Below are positions 50,201 to 62,460 of a stretch of 64,000 bases of DNA, in pieces. A program made the translations under genes and the position numbers. Source of the DNA: Rhizophagus irregularis (taxonomy: Eukaryota; Glomeromycota; Glomeromycetes; Glomerales; Glomeraceae); the NCBI RefSeq assembly GCF_026210795.1, contig NC_089436.1, forward strand, positions 1,364,001-1,428,000. Reading direction: 5' to 3'. Position 1 is the stretch's first letter; every line of letters begins with the position of its first letter. Under the pieces are notes generated by a model, which was given only the letters and a program-made list of their open reading frames with translations, had not been told where the DNA came from and did not search any database.

Positions 50201-51635
50201 AGACATTCATTTGATATATTTTTAATACTTCTAATACATAAGTATTATTAAATTTTTATTTTAGAAACTATTTTCTAATAATAAAAAAATATTAATATTA
50301 AAAATACATTTTTTTGAAATTTACTTAGAAATATTAAAGTATAAGATTGCAGGTTAAATTTATTTTAAAATTTGATAAAAGTCTAAACCTTTATTGAAAT
50401 TGTCTAAACTATTAACAAAATATTTTAATATTATCTAAATTCAATAATTGTTTAAACTTTTAATATATCTATTACTATTATTAAATAATATAATTTAAAT
50501 TAAAATCAAAATTAATATTTTTTATTAAATGTAATTAATTTTTTTTTTATTAGCAAAGTAAATCAATTGGGAATTAGAAGTATTAAATATAATTAAGATT
50601 TTATATAAATTGATATTTTAATATAAAATTTAATTTATATATATTTAAATTTGCTATTTGCTAAATTATATAAATTATATAATTTAAAGAATTGTTCTGA
50701 AGGTGATAATTACCAGTGATTGAAATAATGATGATTGATTAGCATTAAAAAAATATAGTGCCAGTAAAAATTGATAATTCTGGCCAACGACAGTAAAACA
50801 GTTTAAACAATTTCAATTTTAATAATTGTCTAAACTGCTAAGTTTTATCTGCAACCTTATTAAAACAAACTAGAAAAAGTAAAAGAAAAAGTAATAGTAA
50901 TATTCAACTTAAATAAATAAAACTAATTGAACATTGTAGTAAAACAATAATATTATTAATAGATAGTAATAAATTAAAAATTCTAAAAGATTTTAATTTA
51001 GGTCAAATATTACTATCTTTATAAGTTAAAAAAAATTTGAAAATTGTATAATAGATTCAATTTAATTTGCTTCAATCTTAAACTAGAAGATTATAATCTA
51101 TATCAGGTTTAATTTGAAATAGAAGATTAATTGAAATTATTTTTAATTTTAAATAGAGTTATTTTAATTACATTGAAAAAGAATTGTATAATTCAAGTGC
51201 AATTATTCTATTTTTGTATATCACATACTCAAGTTTATGAAAATTCATAAGCAATGGGATATAAAAGCATTTTCTTATATATTTGTGAAAAAAAAAATTT
51301 ATTAAATTACTTATTTTTTAGGCAAACTATTAAAGGTAATGATAATAAGTATAAATTAATAATAAAAGAAATCCTAAAGTATGAAAGTAAATTTTTTTTT
51401 TATCTATTTAATAATATAGTAACTTCTACACTAAAACTAAAAAAACAAATTTATTTGTATTTATTATATAGTAATTAATATATATATGGTAATTAATGTA
51501 TAGTAATTATTTCATTTATTCTATATATATATATTTATTACAAATCATACAATAATAATTAATAATGCAATGCAATTCAAACAAAAATTTTCCTGAAAAA
51601 TTAGGAATGGGTCCATATATTACCTTATCCAATCG
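47241..51635. other. Extremely AT-rich gene desert
   Basis: From about 47.6 to 51.5 kb the sequence is nearly all A and T, with very few CG dinucleotides, long runs, and TA-rich microsatellites. A short acidic, serine-rich translation on the minus strand at about 48540-48660 (NDFIKSIPDDSDSSKSENDY) could be a relic of a transposase or host N-terminus. The two longest frames (83-89 codons) are Ile/Leu/Asn-rich products of composition. No feature can be named. Confidence 0.6.
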
Positions 51636-51979
51636 TCATCTTAACTGATATTTCTTAATTTCTATCCATCTACTAGGAAAATAATAAATATATTCCTTAT
51701 ATGGTGGGATTATTTTGGCTGGATTAATTATTCCAATATATTCTGAGTAACTTTTTTTAAATAGAGCATGAAACTCATCGCAAATTATAATATACTCTTT
51801 TTGAGTCTCAGGATTTATTTTCATTTGAGAAATTGTAAGTATACCTAAGAATTTCTTTCTAACAAAAGTACCATCATTCCTCACCACCTTTCAAACTCTT
51901 TTTGCCAAAGATTCAGCTCTCTTTTTGTAATTCCTGTAAGCTCACTAGATAACTGTTGCATAGAAATTTTTAAAGCCAT
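51636..51979 (-). pseudogene. Unrecognised short gene or gene fragment
   Basis: An ATG at about 51979 opens MALKISMQQLSSELTGITKR and continues ELNLWQKEFER. One frame over, RNDGTFVRKKFLGILTISQM runs to KEYIYYFPSRWIEIKKYQLR and a stop at 51636. Both halves have convincing amphipathic character, so a single frameshift near 51888 (or an unseen splice) separates them. No family is recognised. It sits at the edge of the AT desert, with base composition returning towards normal. Confidence 0.4.
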
Positions 51980-52750
51980 ATTGATAGTAGTATTTAGGAA
52001 TCAAGAATCCCCAAGATCACTTTATTGACCTTCCTGAAATACTTTATTAAAATAGTTATACAGTATATTGGAGGATCTAATTCAAAATAGGCAAATCAGG
52101 TTTTTTATCCGTAAGCCAGTAAAGATGGTCAACGATCCTACTCGGTTTGTCTCAATCCGGTCCAAATGCTTCCAGTCTTTGGAATAATCCGACCATAATC
52201 TTCGAATCCACAGTCCTAATAAAGACCGATTACTGCAATTGGTCAAATATAATCACGTGACATTATATAAGTCCAAAAAAAGGAAATTTTATTTCCTTCC
52301 AAAATGGAAAAATGGTTACATAAGAATCCAAAAAAGGATATTTTTGCAATGATTATTTAATTTTAGCTGGAATTATCGTAAATTTCAAAATTTATAAGAC
52401 GATTGGAGACCGCGTCCCAAGCTGGCCTGGTCTTTGCACGTAAAACTGGAGAGGCCACCTAGTCTTTAAGACATACCTTAACCATCTTTAAGAAAGGTAC
52501 ATTTCACAATTATACTAGGTGATCATACATGCAGATTATATAGCTATTCATTTCGCAAAAAAATAAAGTATGTTATGTTTGGCTAAATATAATTAAGATA
52601 CATATTACATAATATTAATATTCGGTTGAAAGATATTGTGAAGCACTTTAATGGCTAAGTCTATTTTCTTCATATAGAATCGAAATATGCTTTAGCAAGA
52701 TTATCCAAAGTAGTCCTGCTAGAAATATTAGACATAATTGATCAATCATT
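51980..52750. other. No gene seen
   Basis: Mixed AT-rich sequence without coding character or recognised repeats. Confidence 0.4.
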
Positions 52751-53621
52751 TCAAAGATTTCTAAACTCAGATGCACTTGCACTATATTGCATGGGGTATC
52801 TCTCAAGACTACCCATTAATTTAATAGGCTTTTGTGGCAATGGAGGAGAAGTAGGCCTACTCCTTTGTTCAAAGAACTTTGGGGTGAAAAAAAGTTGACT
52901 GGTACATACATCCTGAAATCTATGATTGAGGGAGCAGTAAATTGGCGAAACCTTTTTTTGATTACCAGAAGTAACAGAAATACAAGTTGATTCAAAATTT
53001 GGAGCACTTGGCATAGTATCTTTTGCTTTAAATTGTGCATAATTTTCATAGCTAGCCATAAAATTTCCATCATGATCATATAATACTGATGCCAACTTAT
53101 CCTTTTTTGAATGTGAAGTTGGTTGGGAGAAAAGCTCTAGATAAAGATGATTAATTTTAGCCTCTTCTTGTAATATGTATTGTTTATATTGCCTTGAAAT
53201 TCCCTACTATCAATAGATTGGAGAATTTCATTTCTTCTTGCATGTTCATTTGAAATAGTATTTTCAGAATCAAGTGGCTATCATAATAGTGATGGTCACT
53301 ATAAAAAGTTGCAGATATGAAAACTAAGGAATCACATACACTACAATATATATAATTTGTTGGATGACCATGGACTTTATCATTTTCATAAAGCTTTTCA
53401 CACATTATAATATATCCATTCTTAGAAAGGATTCTTGGATTCTCTTCAAGTATTTTTCTAAATGGATCATAAATACGAGAGTACCACATTTCTGGTGTTT
53501 TATGATCATATCGTTCACTTAAAGGACATAATGCTTCTAATATTCTTCTATATTCTTTGAAGTTTACATCACTATAGCCTACAGAAACTAGCTTATATTG
53601 GGCTCTACTATCTAAATTCAT
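52751..53621 (-). pseudogene. Unrecognised gene, probably broken
   Basis: Starts MNLDSRAQYKLVSVGYSDVN at 53621. It continues EALCPLSERYDHKTPEMWYS and then a Cys/His cluster (IYCSVCDSLVFISATFYSDH followed by HYYDSH) that could bind zinc. The next stretch makes sense in a different frame (DSENTISNEHARRNEILQSI, DSREFQ), and again in a third one (QYILQEEAKINHLYLELFSQ). It ends in a Pro/Ser-rich tail (RSRPTSPPLPQKPIKLMGSL) with a stop at 52751. Two frame changes without good splice sites suggest a pseudogene of a lineage-specific family. The function is unknown. Confidence 0.45.
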
Positions 53622-54167
53622 ATTAGCATTTATAACGATTTTATTGATTTATAGTCTTTTTAGTGGATTTAGCTGATTTAGCAATATTATACTCTAATAA
53701 ATATCAGATTCATTTTTATTCGGTTATCAAAGAACTTCGGGGTGAATAATTTTTCTCAAGAGTCATGATTCGGTTAAATTAAATCTGAGTCAATACAATG
53801 GCTAAATTATTTTCGGCACTCTGTCTCTGAGCATAAAATTCGTACCACAGGTATCACTCGATGTTTCTCAAATCACGAGATGATCGGCTAATCAGATTGC
53901 TTGTAAAATAAAATGTGATACAGTTACACGTCATGCGAAACGCCTATCGGCTGATGGACTTGTGATTTACGTTGTTAAAAATCACTAGCCCGATATGGAC
54001 TGTAGAGGCACATAATCATTAGTTAATCACGATGGAAAATCACATGCTCGTGACAATTTGTCACGCAGATCACTAAAAATTATATCAGCCAGCTTTATTT
54101 ATTACACGCATCACAACAGAACAAATTATAGAAATTCATGACAAGTTGCAAAATAGAAAAGTAACAT
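53622..54167. other. No gene seen
   Basis: Intergenic, less AT-rich than average. No repeats or motifs recognised. Confidence 0.4.
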
Positions 54168-56643
54168 TTAAATTTTTTTCTGTGGAGGCGACGCGTAAAC
54201 AATAGAATCGTTTATGTGTTGAGTACCACCACGATTAAGTTTCTTTCTAGACTTCAATGCAGATTCTATATTCTGTTGTAGGCTTATGACACGGTTCTGG
54301 CCAAATACATTAATAAAAAGGATGTTAGTTACAAATTACAGTGATCTGCAAAATGAATAAGATTTGCTACCTCACCTTAAATGTGATCATTGTTCGTATT
54401 ATATCAGACAAATTCTTTAATTGTGTAGACGCATTGGGAATCAAAAACTTGTCGAATTGGTCAACCAGATAAACCCCATCGATCCAATGCATAGAGTAGA
54501 AAAACACATCCCTCTCTGTAAATGTATAATTTTATGTTAGCAAGTACGACAAACGTAATATTTGATAAGTCGTATTGTTACTTACTGTACACAAGAATTC
54601 CGTACGTTTCCAAATTTTTTAGATTTGGACTGTCTCCAGGAAATAATTGCCGAATCTTAAAGAGAGCCAGTTGCATGGCTGGAAGTTAGATTATATTGTT
54701 AGTGGTTTTCATGATGACACAATAAAAGCTTTGATTTCACTTTACCTTTAAGGATCTTTTCGCGATCACCGTTCATTTTTACATCATCGTGATAATATGC
54801 GTTCCCAACAACTTCCCCAAAAGCTACTTGAATTTCACTTTGGCTAACATTCATCGATAAGATCGCGTCGTGGAACCAACTACCAGAATTTGTATTACGT
54901 TTGTCCTTATATCTTTTTATTTCCAACTGAAACTTTCGATCTGTATTCTCAACCTCACCTCTAATTGGAGATAAAATGTATGAGATGAAATTTTATTTTA
55001 GACAAGAATAAATTACTTACGTTTTCATATAGATTACTCCATTGACGTCCAAAAAAACTTCCTCCCACAGTCTATTTATGATCCGACTTCTATATGCATA
55101 TTCCGACGCATTGGCATCTATTAAAGGGTTTATTGGTGTTTGAAAACACATCAAACTACCGATTATAGGTAGTATTATTACATTATTAATTACAGAGGAT
55201 AATTAGAATAATTATAAATTATGATCAGAAGTATTCTTACAAAGCTGTATACACTTGTTGAATCCATCTCAAAGTCCAATCTCTCGCAAATAAATAATCA
55301 TTTTCGAATGGGACCTGACCGATAGCGGACTCAACTTTGTTCAAATCAATGTAACATCCAATAGTATTTTGTGAAATTACATTTTCATATCTCTTTAAAA
55401 GTGATTGGAGGTTACTCTCAATTGGTAGAAGGGAATTTACAATCTCCTCCTCTATCTAGAACATATAATTCACTGTTAGTAATTAAAGTTAAAAGAAATT
55501 AAAATCAGCAGGAAACACCACCTTTCTCCATTTCGATTCCATCACTATCCATTCCTTATCAGTAAACAACCGTTTAACTGGATCATTGAGGTGAAATTCA
55601 GGCAAAAATGTAATTCTGTATCTTGCGATTCCTTTTTCAATGCCGAGAAGTCTCTCAATAGTCGGGTTCAAAGTCTTTAATGCAAAAAAGATTTTGTTAT
55701 TATGAACAGCAATGAAGTGTAGAACAAAGATATCGAACCTCAACAGACAACTCTTGGAGATATGAATTTTCCACATCTTTTTCGAGGTCAAACAGGTTTA
55801 AATTGGTTTCATCTTTATCTTGAGTCTGCACAAATGGGGCATCTCGAAGAAGTTCATCCGGTGGCACCAAAGTGATGCCGGACAGTTCCTCATCATCCAC
55901 GTTATCAAATGATCGTTGCTCATGTTGAATTTCGCAAATATCGTTACACACAGGGAAGTATTGCTCAATTTTGGTACGTTTTTTTTTCTGTTTATGACCA
56001 CTCTAAGTATTGAAATACAAGATGATAAGTTTCTGCTAGCTTACAAGAAGATCAAATAGAACCAATGTTTGTAAATAAATCATGATGTTGCATTTCATAG
56101 ATTGTGACGATCTCACTTTTTTACTCGAGTTGAGGTTCTCTTCCGTTTCTTTTCTATCTCGATGGCGTTTTCCCGAAGTTGTACGACGATTGTCGATGTT
56201 TTGTGTTGAATAAGATGAGTCTCCAGTCAGATTGTTGAGTTGACTTATAGTCTTTACCTAATTGACAAAATATTAATTTATCCATTATCATACAGATTTT
56301 CAGACTAGAAGCCTACCTGGAAATTATCAATATTCATGCGAGCGCAACTCAAATTTTTTATAAAATCGTTGTACGATGCAGTCCAATCCTTGAAAATCAA
56401 AATTTAAATTATTATACTTGAGCAAAAAAACTAGCTCTTATTTCGTTAAATCCAATGAGTTACCTTCCATCTATCCAAGATTTCTTGCGCTTTTCTTCTA
56501 CGTATTATGTCGAACTCAGAAACGGAATTTGCCACCTTTATGAGATCTTTTTTAATTGAATCCAATACATTCTCCTTGCTCCATTTTTGAGCGATAATAC
56601 TGCACCAGCCTAATGCAAGACCAGTCTTCGACCTTAACGACAT
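54168..56643 (-). CDS. Unknown 11-exon gene, about 590 aa, with a degenerate nuclease-fold-like C-terminal half
   Basis: Phase-consistent exons (minus): 56643-56464, 56388-56317, then about 56264-56045, 56002-55740, 55674-55522, 55456-55241, 55118-55023, 54972-54744, 54680-54590, about 54514-54376 and 54298-54168. The N-terminus is charged and helical. Residues about 110-240 are basic then acidic and probably disordered (SGKRHRDRKETEENLNSSKK; NVDDEELSGITLVPPDELL). The C-terminal half has YAYRSRIINRLWEEVFLDVN, GSWFHDAILSMNVSQSEIQV, AFGEVVGNAYYHDDVKMNGD, EKILKAMQLALFKIR and YGILVYKRDVFFYSMHWIDG, VYLVDQFDKFLIP. This order recalls large fungal families with a PD-(D/E)XK-like core (PDF..., GEVK...). 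Here the Lys after GEV is Val, so catalysis is doubtful. This fold assignment is inference. No breaks were seen. Confidence 0.7.
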
Positions 56644-57297
56644 GATAAAAAGCCATTAAATTGGATGTCATTTCTTTAAATGGTGCGAGTTGAAAAATTT
56701 TCTTAAGTTTATATTGTCGATAATTGAGTCAGTCTGATTTTATTCTGCAGAACTAATATGGACACGAATTTTTCCGTTTATACGTAAAACGCGTTCGCGG
56801 GATGACTGTATGATTTGAATCTAAATTATCTGAAATTCTGTGAAACACAGAAAATCATCGCGGTTAAATAAACTGCGTCACCCGTTATTAATTGATTATT
56901 TAACAAAGAACGTATTTCGCTCCAGACTCACAATGATTTCCATTTCCTAGTTTTAGAATTTATAATAACGTCGATATTAATGTCTGAACAGCAGTGCAAG
57001 CTGGGACTCTTAGTCTCCAGTCATGAACTCCTAGTTCCGCAAGCTGGGACTCTTAGTCTAATAAGGACTCTCTTAATTTGACGTTAGCGCTAGCTGGACT
57101 CCTAGTCTACAGCTTAGCGAAAGCTGGACTCTTAGTCTACAGCTTTTCTTGATTAAATTTTTCCGAAGTACATGTAAATAGTTAAAAAAAATAAAAACGC
57201 ATTTATTTATTTTTGATGTATTACGAAATTATTTTTCGAAGCGAAAAAAATATATGATACTATCAAAGAGGAAGGGAGTACGCGGATCCTAGGCCAT
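56644..57297. other. Upstream region with short repeats, no gene
   Basis: Contains the short repeat cluster at 56996-57146 listed separately. The first 300 bp are the probable promoter of the gene at 54.2-56.6 kb. Confidence 0.45.
56996..57146 (+). repeat. Cluster of four imperfect repeats
   Basis: AAGCTGGGACTCTTAGTCT occurs at about 56998 and 57041. The shorter AGCTGGACTC(C/T)TAGTCTACAG occurs at about 57092 and 57130, with GACTCTTAG and its inverse-like CTAAGTC neighbours between them. Spacing is about 40-55 bp. Purpose unknown. Confidence 0.65.
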
Positions 57298-58226
57298 TAA
57301 ATGCGAGTCCCAGCATCAAATTATTCTTTGCTCTCGGAATAATTTCTACAGATAATTTATTTTTACATCTATTACTAACTACACCCCAACAATCTTTCTC
57401 TACACTAGAATTCCGAAATAAATTACACCACTTATATCTACATAATTTTCGTCTATCTATATCACTCCCACTCGCACAAACTATGTAATAGATTATTTCC
57501 CATAAGAGAATTTCTCCAAGATGAAATGATTTCGAATCTATAGGAAGAATTCTTGAGATTACAATGAGATAAAAAAAAAATAAAACAAGTTGAGGGCTTC
57601 CGATTCACACTTACTGCTATAATTCATTTTAATAATAATTATTCCACACCCGCCTCATAATATTTCGAATTTTTTATTGTTCGATAAATTTATTTGACAT
57701 ACTGTGCCAAATTTTGTTGATGTTGATGAGACACGTGAAGTCGATTAGATTAGATAATATTATTTTTCGTGATACTGCTAATTATTTCACTGCGCCTATT
57801 ATATGCGTAAGGATTTTCTCGGCAAAGATCAAAATGCCGATATATAATAAGAAGACCGGTGGAAGTAATATGTCTGGTTTAGTTTGGAACATCTAAGAAG
57901 CGGGAAATTTGATTAAACATTGTGATGGTATGTTTCAAGAAGCTAGCCGAGCAATAAAACCAACCTACCTTATTATAACTTTGCGGAATATGCGAGTTCA
58001 TTTTGATTGTTGATTTCGATGATGTTAATAATGGTAAGTTTTATTTTTCGTTTGATTTTTGCTTTAGTTGCGCAAGACAGATAAAAGAGTTCACTAACCG
58101 GGACATCACCTTTTTATATGATTCACAGGATCGATTTTAGAATACGCTTTTGGTGCAAATTACGTTAATATGATTACATCACGAAAATCTGATCAACGGC
58201 CTCTCCTTAATTTAACAATAGTATAT
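57298..58226 (+). repeat. Dispersed 0.9-kb repeat, copy 2 of 2
   Basis: Diverged copy of 14868-15765, same orientation, about 30 bp longer. It encloses a 60-codon frame (57714-57896) ending KMPIYNKKTGGSNMSGLVWN; the K-K-T-G-x-S-N spacing recalls the second half of a BED zinc finger, but the usual Cys and His are missing. The other copy keeps only GMPIYNKK. The repeat may be a decayed piece of a hAT-type or other DNA element. Confidence 0.7.
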
Positions 58227-58405
58227 CAAGATTGTCAGGGAGAGCTTTTATTAATAAATTTCATTGAGTACATGCGGTAAAGTTCGAGAACAAATGCTAT
58301 ACTACGGTTATAAATAAGTTATAACTAATAGATCTATACAAAAATAAATTACAAGAATCGAGAGCTAATTTGTGATATATGACAAGGACTGTCCTATACA
58401 TTGTA

Positions 58406-59161
58406 CTAATACAATATCCTATCATTAATTCCATAGTCCGTTTCATTTGTGCCTTTGTGATCCTCAAAAAATCCCGGAACGAAAAATACCATTAGCTTGT
58501 AATCCTGAGTTGCTTTATTGAAATGCATAGTCACAACCACTCCCACCTTAAATGCGCAATGTTTCGTACGAATTTTTTTTTCACTGACACTTTTTTCATA
58601 TTGCGGTACGATGCCCTGTTTTTGTATTTGCAAGACTTCAGAAGAAATGACAAGAATATCATACTGCGCATTTCAGGTGATCGGTCTCACATGACGGAAT
58701 TTCTATGCTACGATCGCGAATTTGAATTTATTGCTTGGAGTGAAGCAAGTAAGATAATATTCCAACTTAACTTGGGAATACAATTTCGCTAATTCAGGAT
58801 CATAAGGGAACTGATTCCCATTTTTGTGGTACCGTTCGTCATGTAATCCATAATTCCCATGTTTTCCATCGCAAATAGGACATGGTGAATTCCACGGCAG
58901 AGGTGATGTAAAATCATAATTATCAATCCCTCTGAAACTATTTCCAAATTTCAAGTATGGGAAGTGCTCTAAGATGGATTTGATAATTAATTCTGGATCA
59001 GGTCTGACTTCAAAAGTTATAGGCTCAGAAGAAGATAAATAGGATACTTTGTTTTCTGGCTTTGAATTTATGAGAAGGTGATCTTCTGATAATTGCCATG
59101 GCTCATGCCCAGTTTCTTTTTTATATTTTTTGTATAAGTTGGACCAAATCTTATCCATCAA
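58406..59161 (-). CDS. Zinc-ribbon family gene, partial, interrupted upstream by a MITE
   Basis: From 59161 the frame reads MMDKIWSNLYKKYKKETGHE, then ELIIKSILEHFPYLKFGNSF and DFTSPLPWNSPCPICDGKHG followed by NYGLHDERYH. CPIC plus the later His/Cys pairs look like a zinc ribbon. A second block downstream (58633-58406, YEKSVSEKKIRTKHCAFKVG then VVVTMHFNK) may be a further exon. The frame stays open upstream of the ATG (SGLPSVLMDKIW) right up to the MITE at 59180-59378, so the true 5' part was probably cut off by that insertion. It is related to the fragment at 62.97-63.94 kb (YDITDETSCPLCKLDHNDE). The family appears expanded in this lineage; function unknown. Confidence 0.5.
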
Positions 59162-59179
59162 AACACTTGGTAACCCACT

Positions 59180-59378
59180 CCCTATAAAAACTTTTTATCC
59201 AAATATTTCCATTATTTCTCTGTGTCTTCCGTAAAAATTCTGTGAAAATGGTACATTCACGGATATCCATGTTAGCAAGATGAAAATTTTCATGATTTAA
59301 AGCTATTAATTCCATGAAAATGATACATTCATGGAAAAAACATGGAAAGATAAAACACGGATCAGACTTTTTACAGGG
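59180..59378. mobile_element. CCCTAT-family MITE with ACT target duplication
   Basis: It starts CCCTATAAAAACTTTTTATC and ends with GATCAGACTTTTTACAGGG. ACT flanks both sides (59177-59179 and 59379-59381). The 199-bp body carries ATTTTCATGATTT and CCATGAAAATG..CATTCATGG inverted motifs. It shares termini and a 3-bp duplication with the element at 8165-8459, but has a different interior. Confidence 0.8.
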
Positions 59379-59875
59379 ACTTAATACTTTATCGGACTTA
59401 GTTATGTTTTCTTTTTTCTATGATTACAGATCAATTTAAATTCCTGGATAGAAAGCTGTCTAATATTTCTTATTATATTTCCAAAAAAATAATTAGATCA
59501 TCTTTTAAATTATCTACACTAGTCAAAAAAGGACAATTCGGCCTAAATTTGACCAGGTCGAATATAGGTCAAATGATGATCTAACCTGTGTCAAATTGAG
59601 GTCAAATTTTTGGGCGCATTTAGGGTGCCAATCGTCTCAAATTCGGAAAGAATATTTGGCTAAAATTAGACCTATATTTGACATTAAAACTTAAGTTGAA
59701 TTATAGTCTAACAACCACCTATTTTATTTCTGAATTTATTTTAATTTTATCATATAATCATATATCAAATTTATTAAAGTATTTATTAAATGCTTAATTA
59801 TATTATTATTATTATTAGCATCTATCTAAATTACAAATAATTATTGCTAATCTACAATTTCACAATCACATGATT

Positions 59876-62045
59876 CGTGTATTCGTATATACTTACGAAT
59901 CTTGATCTTTTGGAAATCCACCAAAACTATAAAAAAAAGAAAAGAATAATGGTTAGTAACCGTTCTATACTATTAAAAAAAGCAGAAAAAAATCAAGATT
60001 CTACTTACGAATCTTTGTTTTTTCTGTTCTTTAGAAGCCCACCTGAGACACCAAACCTATAAAAAGAAAAGAAAAGAACGGTTAGTAACCGTTTATAATA
60101 ATAAAATAAACCAAGATTCGTACTTACAAATTTTGGTTCCTCTTTTCCCTGAAAGTCAAGATGACATCAAAAAAAAGAAAGAATGGTTATTAGTAACTGT
60201 TCATTAATATTAAATCAAACCAAGATTCGTACTTACTTACGAATCTTGGTTTTTCTACACGGAAGCTCGCCTGAACCTAAAAAAAAGTAAAGAACGGTTA
60301 TTAGTAACCGTTCATAATATTAAAAAATATATATATAAAAAAATATATAAAGATTCGTACTTACGAATCTTTATCTTTGGGTTTTCATTTTTTGGAAACC
60401 CACCCGAACCTAAAAAAAAAGAAAGAATGGTTAGTAAACCATTCATAATAATAATAAATAAATAAAAAATTAAAAGATTCGTACTTGTACTTACAAATCT
60501 TAATCTTTAGGTTTTCGTTCTTCGGAAGCCCACCCGAACCTATAAAAAAAAGAAAGAATGGTTAGTAAACCATTCGTAATAATAACAAATAAAAAAAAAA
60601 TTAAAAGATTCGTACTTGTACTTACGAATCTTAATCTTTGGGTTTTCATTCTTTGGAAGCCCACCCGAACCTATAAAAAAAGAAAGAATAGTTAGTAAAC
60701 CATTCGTAATAATAATAAATAAAAAAAATTAAAAGATTCGTACTTACGAATCTTTATCTTTGGATTTTCGTTCTTCAGAAGCCCACCTGAACCTATAAAA
60801 AAAAAAGAAAGAATGGTTAGTAAACCATTCGTAATAATAATAAATAAATAATTAATTAAAAGATTCGTACTCGTACTTACGAATCTTTATCTTTGGGTTT
60901 TCGTTCTTCAAAAGCCCACCTGAACCTATAAAAAAAAGAAAGAACGGTTATTAGTAACTGTTCGTAATATTAAAAAAAATATAAAAAAAATAAACCAAGA
61001 TTCGTACTTACGAATCTTGGTTCCTCTTTTCCCAAAGGTTAGAAGCCCACTCCATCCGAACTTAAAAAAAAAAGAAAGAACGGTTATTAGTAACTGTTCG
61101 TTAATATTACAAAAAATACAAAAAAAAACCAAGTTTTGTACTTACGAATCTTGGTTTTCCATTCTTTGGAACTCAGAACCCACCCGATTCTAAAAAAGAA
61201 GAAAAGAACGGTTATTAATAACCGTTCATAATATTAAAAAAATAAAAAAAATAAAGATTTATACGTTGAATCTTTGGGTTTTCGTTCTTCAGAAGCCCAC
61301 CAAACCTATAAAAAAATATACAAGAACGGTTAATAAACCGTTCGTAATAATAATAATAATAATAAATAGAACCAAGATTTATACTTACTTACGAATCTTG
61401 GTTCCTCCATTTTTCAGAAGCCCACCCGAGACACCAAACCTATAAAAAAAAAGAAAAGAACGGTTAGTAACTGTTCATAATATTAAAAAAATTAAAATTA
61501 AAAAAATTAAACCGCCAAGATTCGTACTTACGAATCTTGGTTCCTTTTTTCCCGAAGGTCGGAAGCCTACTGAACCTATAAAAAAAAGAAAGAATGGTTA
61601 TTAGTAACCATTCATTAATATTAAAAAAAAATATATAAAATAAACCAAGATTCGTATTTACGAATCTCGTGCTCCTCTTTTCCCGAAAGTCGAAAACCCA
61701 CCTGAACCTATAAAAAAGAAAGAACAGTCATTAGTAACCGTTCATTAATATTAAAAAATAAATATATAAAAAATAAACCAAGATTCGTATTTACGAATCT
61801 TGGTTCCTTTTTTCCCAAAGGTCAGAAGCCCGCCCGATCCTAAAAAAAAGAAAGAACAGTTATTAGTAACCATTCATAAAAAAAACCAAAAAAAGAAACT
61901 AAGATTCGTACTCATACTTACGAATCTTGGTTTTCCGTTTATCGGAAGTTCACCCGAACCTATAAAAAAAAGAAAGAAACGGTTAGTAAACCGTTCCATA
62001 ATAATAAAAAAGAAAAAAAATTTAAGATTCGTAATATAATACTAC
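59876..62045 (+). repeat. Satellite array, ~126-bp unit, about 18 copies, two palindromes per unit
   Basis: Each unit reads, in order: palindrome 1 (AAGATTCGTACTTACGAATC and TT), a T-rich piece with TTCGTTCTTC, GGAAGCCCACCCGAACCTAT, an A-rich run, palindrome 2 (GAACGGTTATTAGTAACCGT and TC, or GAATGGTTAGTAAACCATTC) and an AT spacer with AATAATAAT. Unit starts are spaced about 110-140 bp. Short open frames across units are not genes. Units fall into two subfamilies: palindrome 2 with ACGGTT/AACCGT, and palindrome 2 with ATGGTT/AACCAT. Confidence 0.9.
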
Positions 62046-62047
62046 TT

Positions 62048-62460
62048 ATGAATCTTCACTTTCATTTTCCCTTTCACTTTCGTTTTACCCTTCCCCTTTC
62101 TTTTTCGTTTTACTCTTCTCCTTTCGTTTTACCTTTCCCCTTTCTTTTTCGTTTTACCTTCCCTTTCGTTTTACCTTTCCCCTTTCTTTTTCGTTTTACT
62201 CTTCCCCTTTCGTTTTACCTTTCTCCTTTCTTTTTCGTTTTACTCTTCCCCTTTCATTTTACCTTTCCCCTTCAGTTTCGTTTTACCTTTCGTTTTCCCC
62301 TTTCTTTTTTCCCCCTTTCTTTTTGTTTTCCTTTTCCTTTTCATTTTTATCCTATCCTTTTCGTTTTACCCTTTTCCTTTCATTTTACCCTTCCCTTTCA
62401 GTTTCGTTTTACCCTTTCGTTTTTACTTCCCCTTTCATTTTCTCTTGCCCATTCATTTTC
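62048..62460 (+). repeat. Pyrimidine-rich array nested in a satellite unit
   Basis: Irregular repeats of TTTCGTTTTACCCTTCCCC and shorter variants run for about 410 bp, nearly pure C/T on this strand. It begins right after a satellite palindrome 1 (GAATCTT) and stops just before CGAAACCTATATGG and palindrome 2 (GAACAGTTAGTAAACCGTTC, 62485-62504), so it replaces the middle of one satellite unit. The 148-codon Phe/Pro/Leu/Ser translation is an artefact. Confidence 0.85.

Noticed and set aside
49941-50210. 89-codon Ile/Leu/Asn-rich minus frame in the AT desert as an organellar membrane protein
   Set aside because: Composition alone explains it; no recognisable mitochondrial protein motif and no neighbouring organellar gene.
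59876-60062. 61-codon frame in the satellite array, and similar ones at 60926-61132 and 61800-62039
   Set aside because: They cross satellite units and repeat the unit's translation; no independent coding signal.
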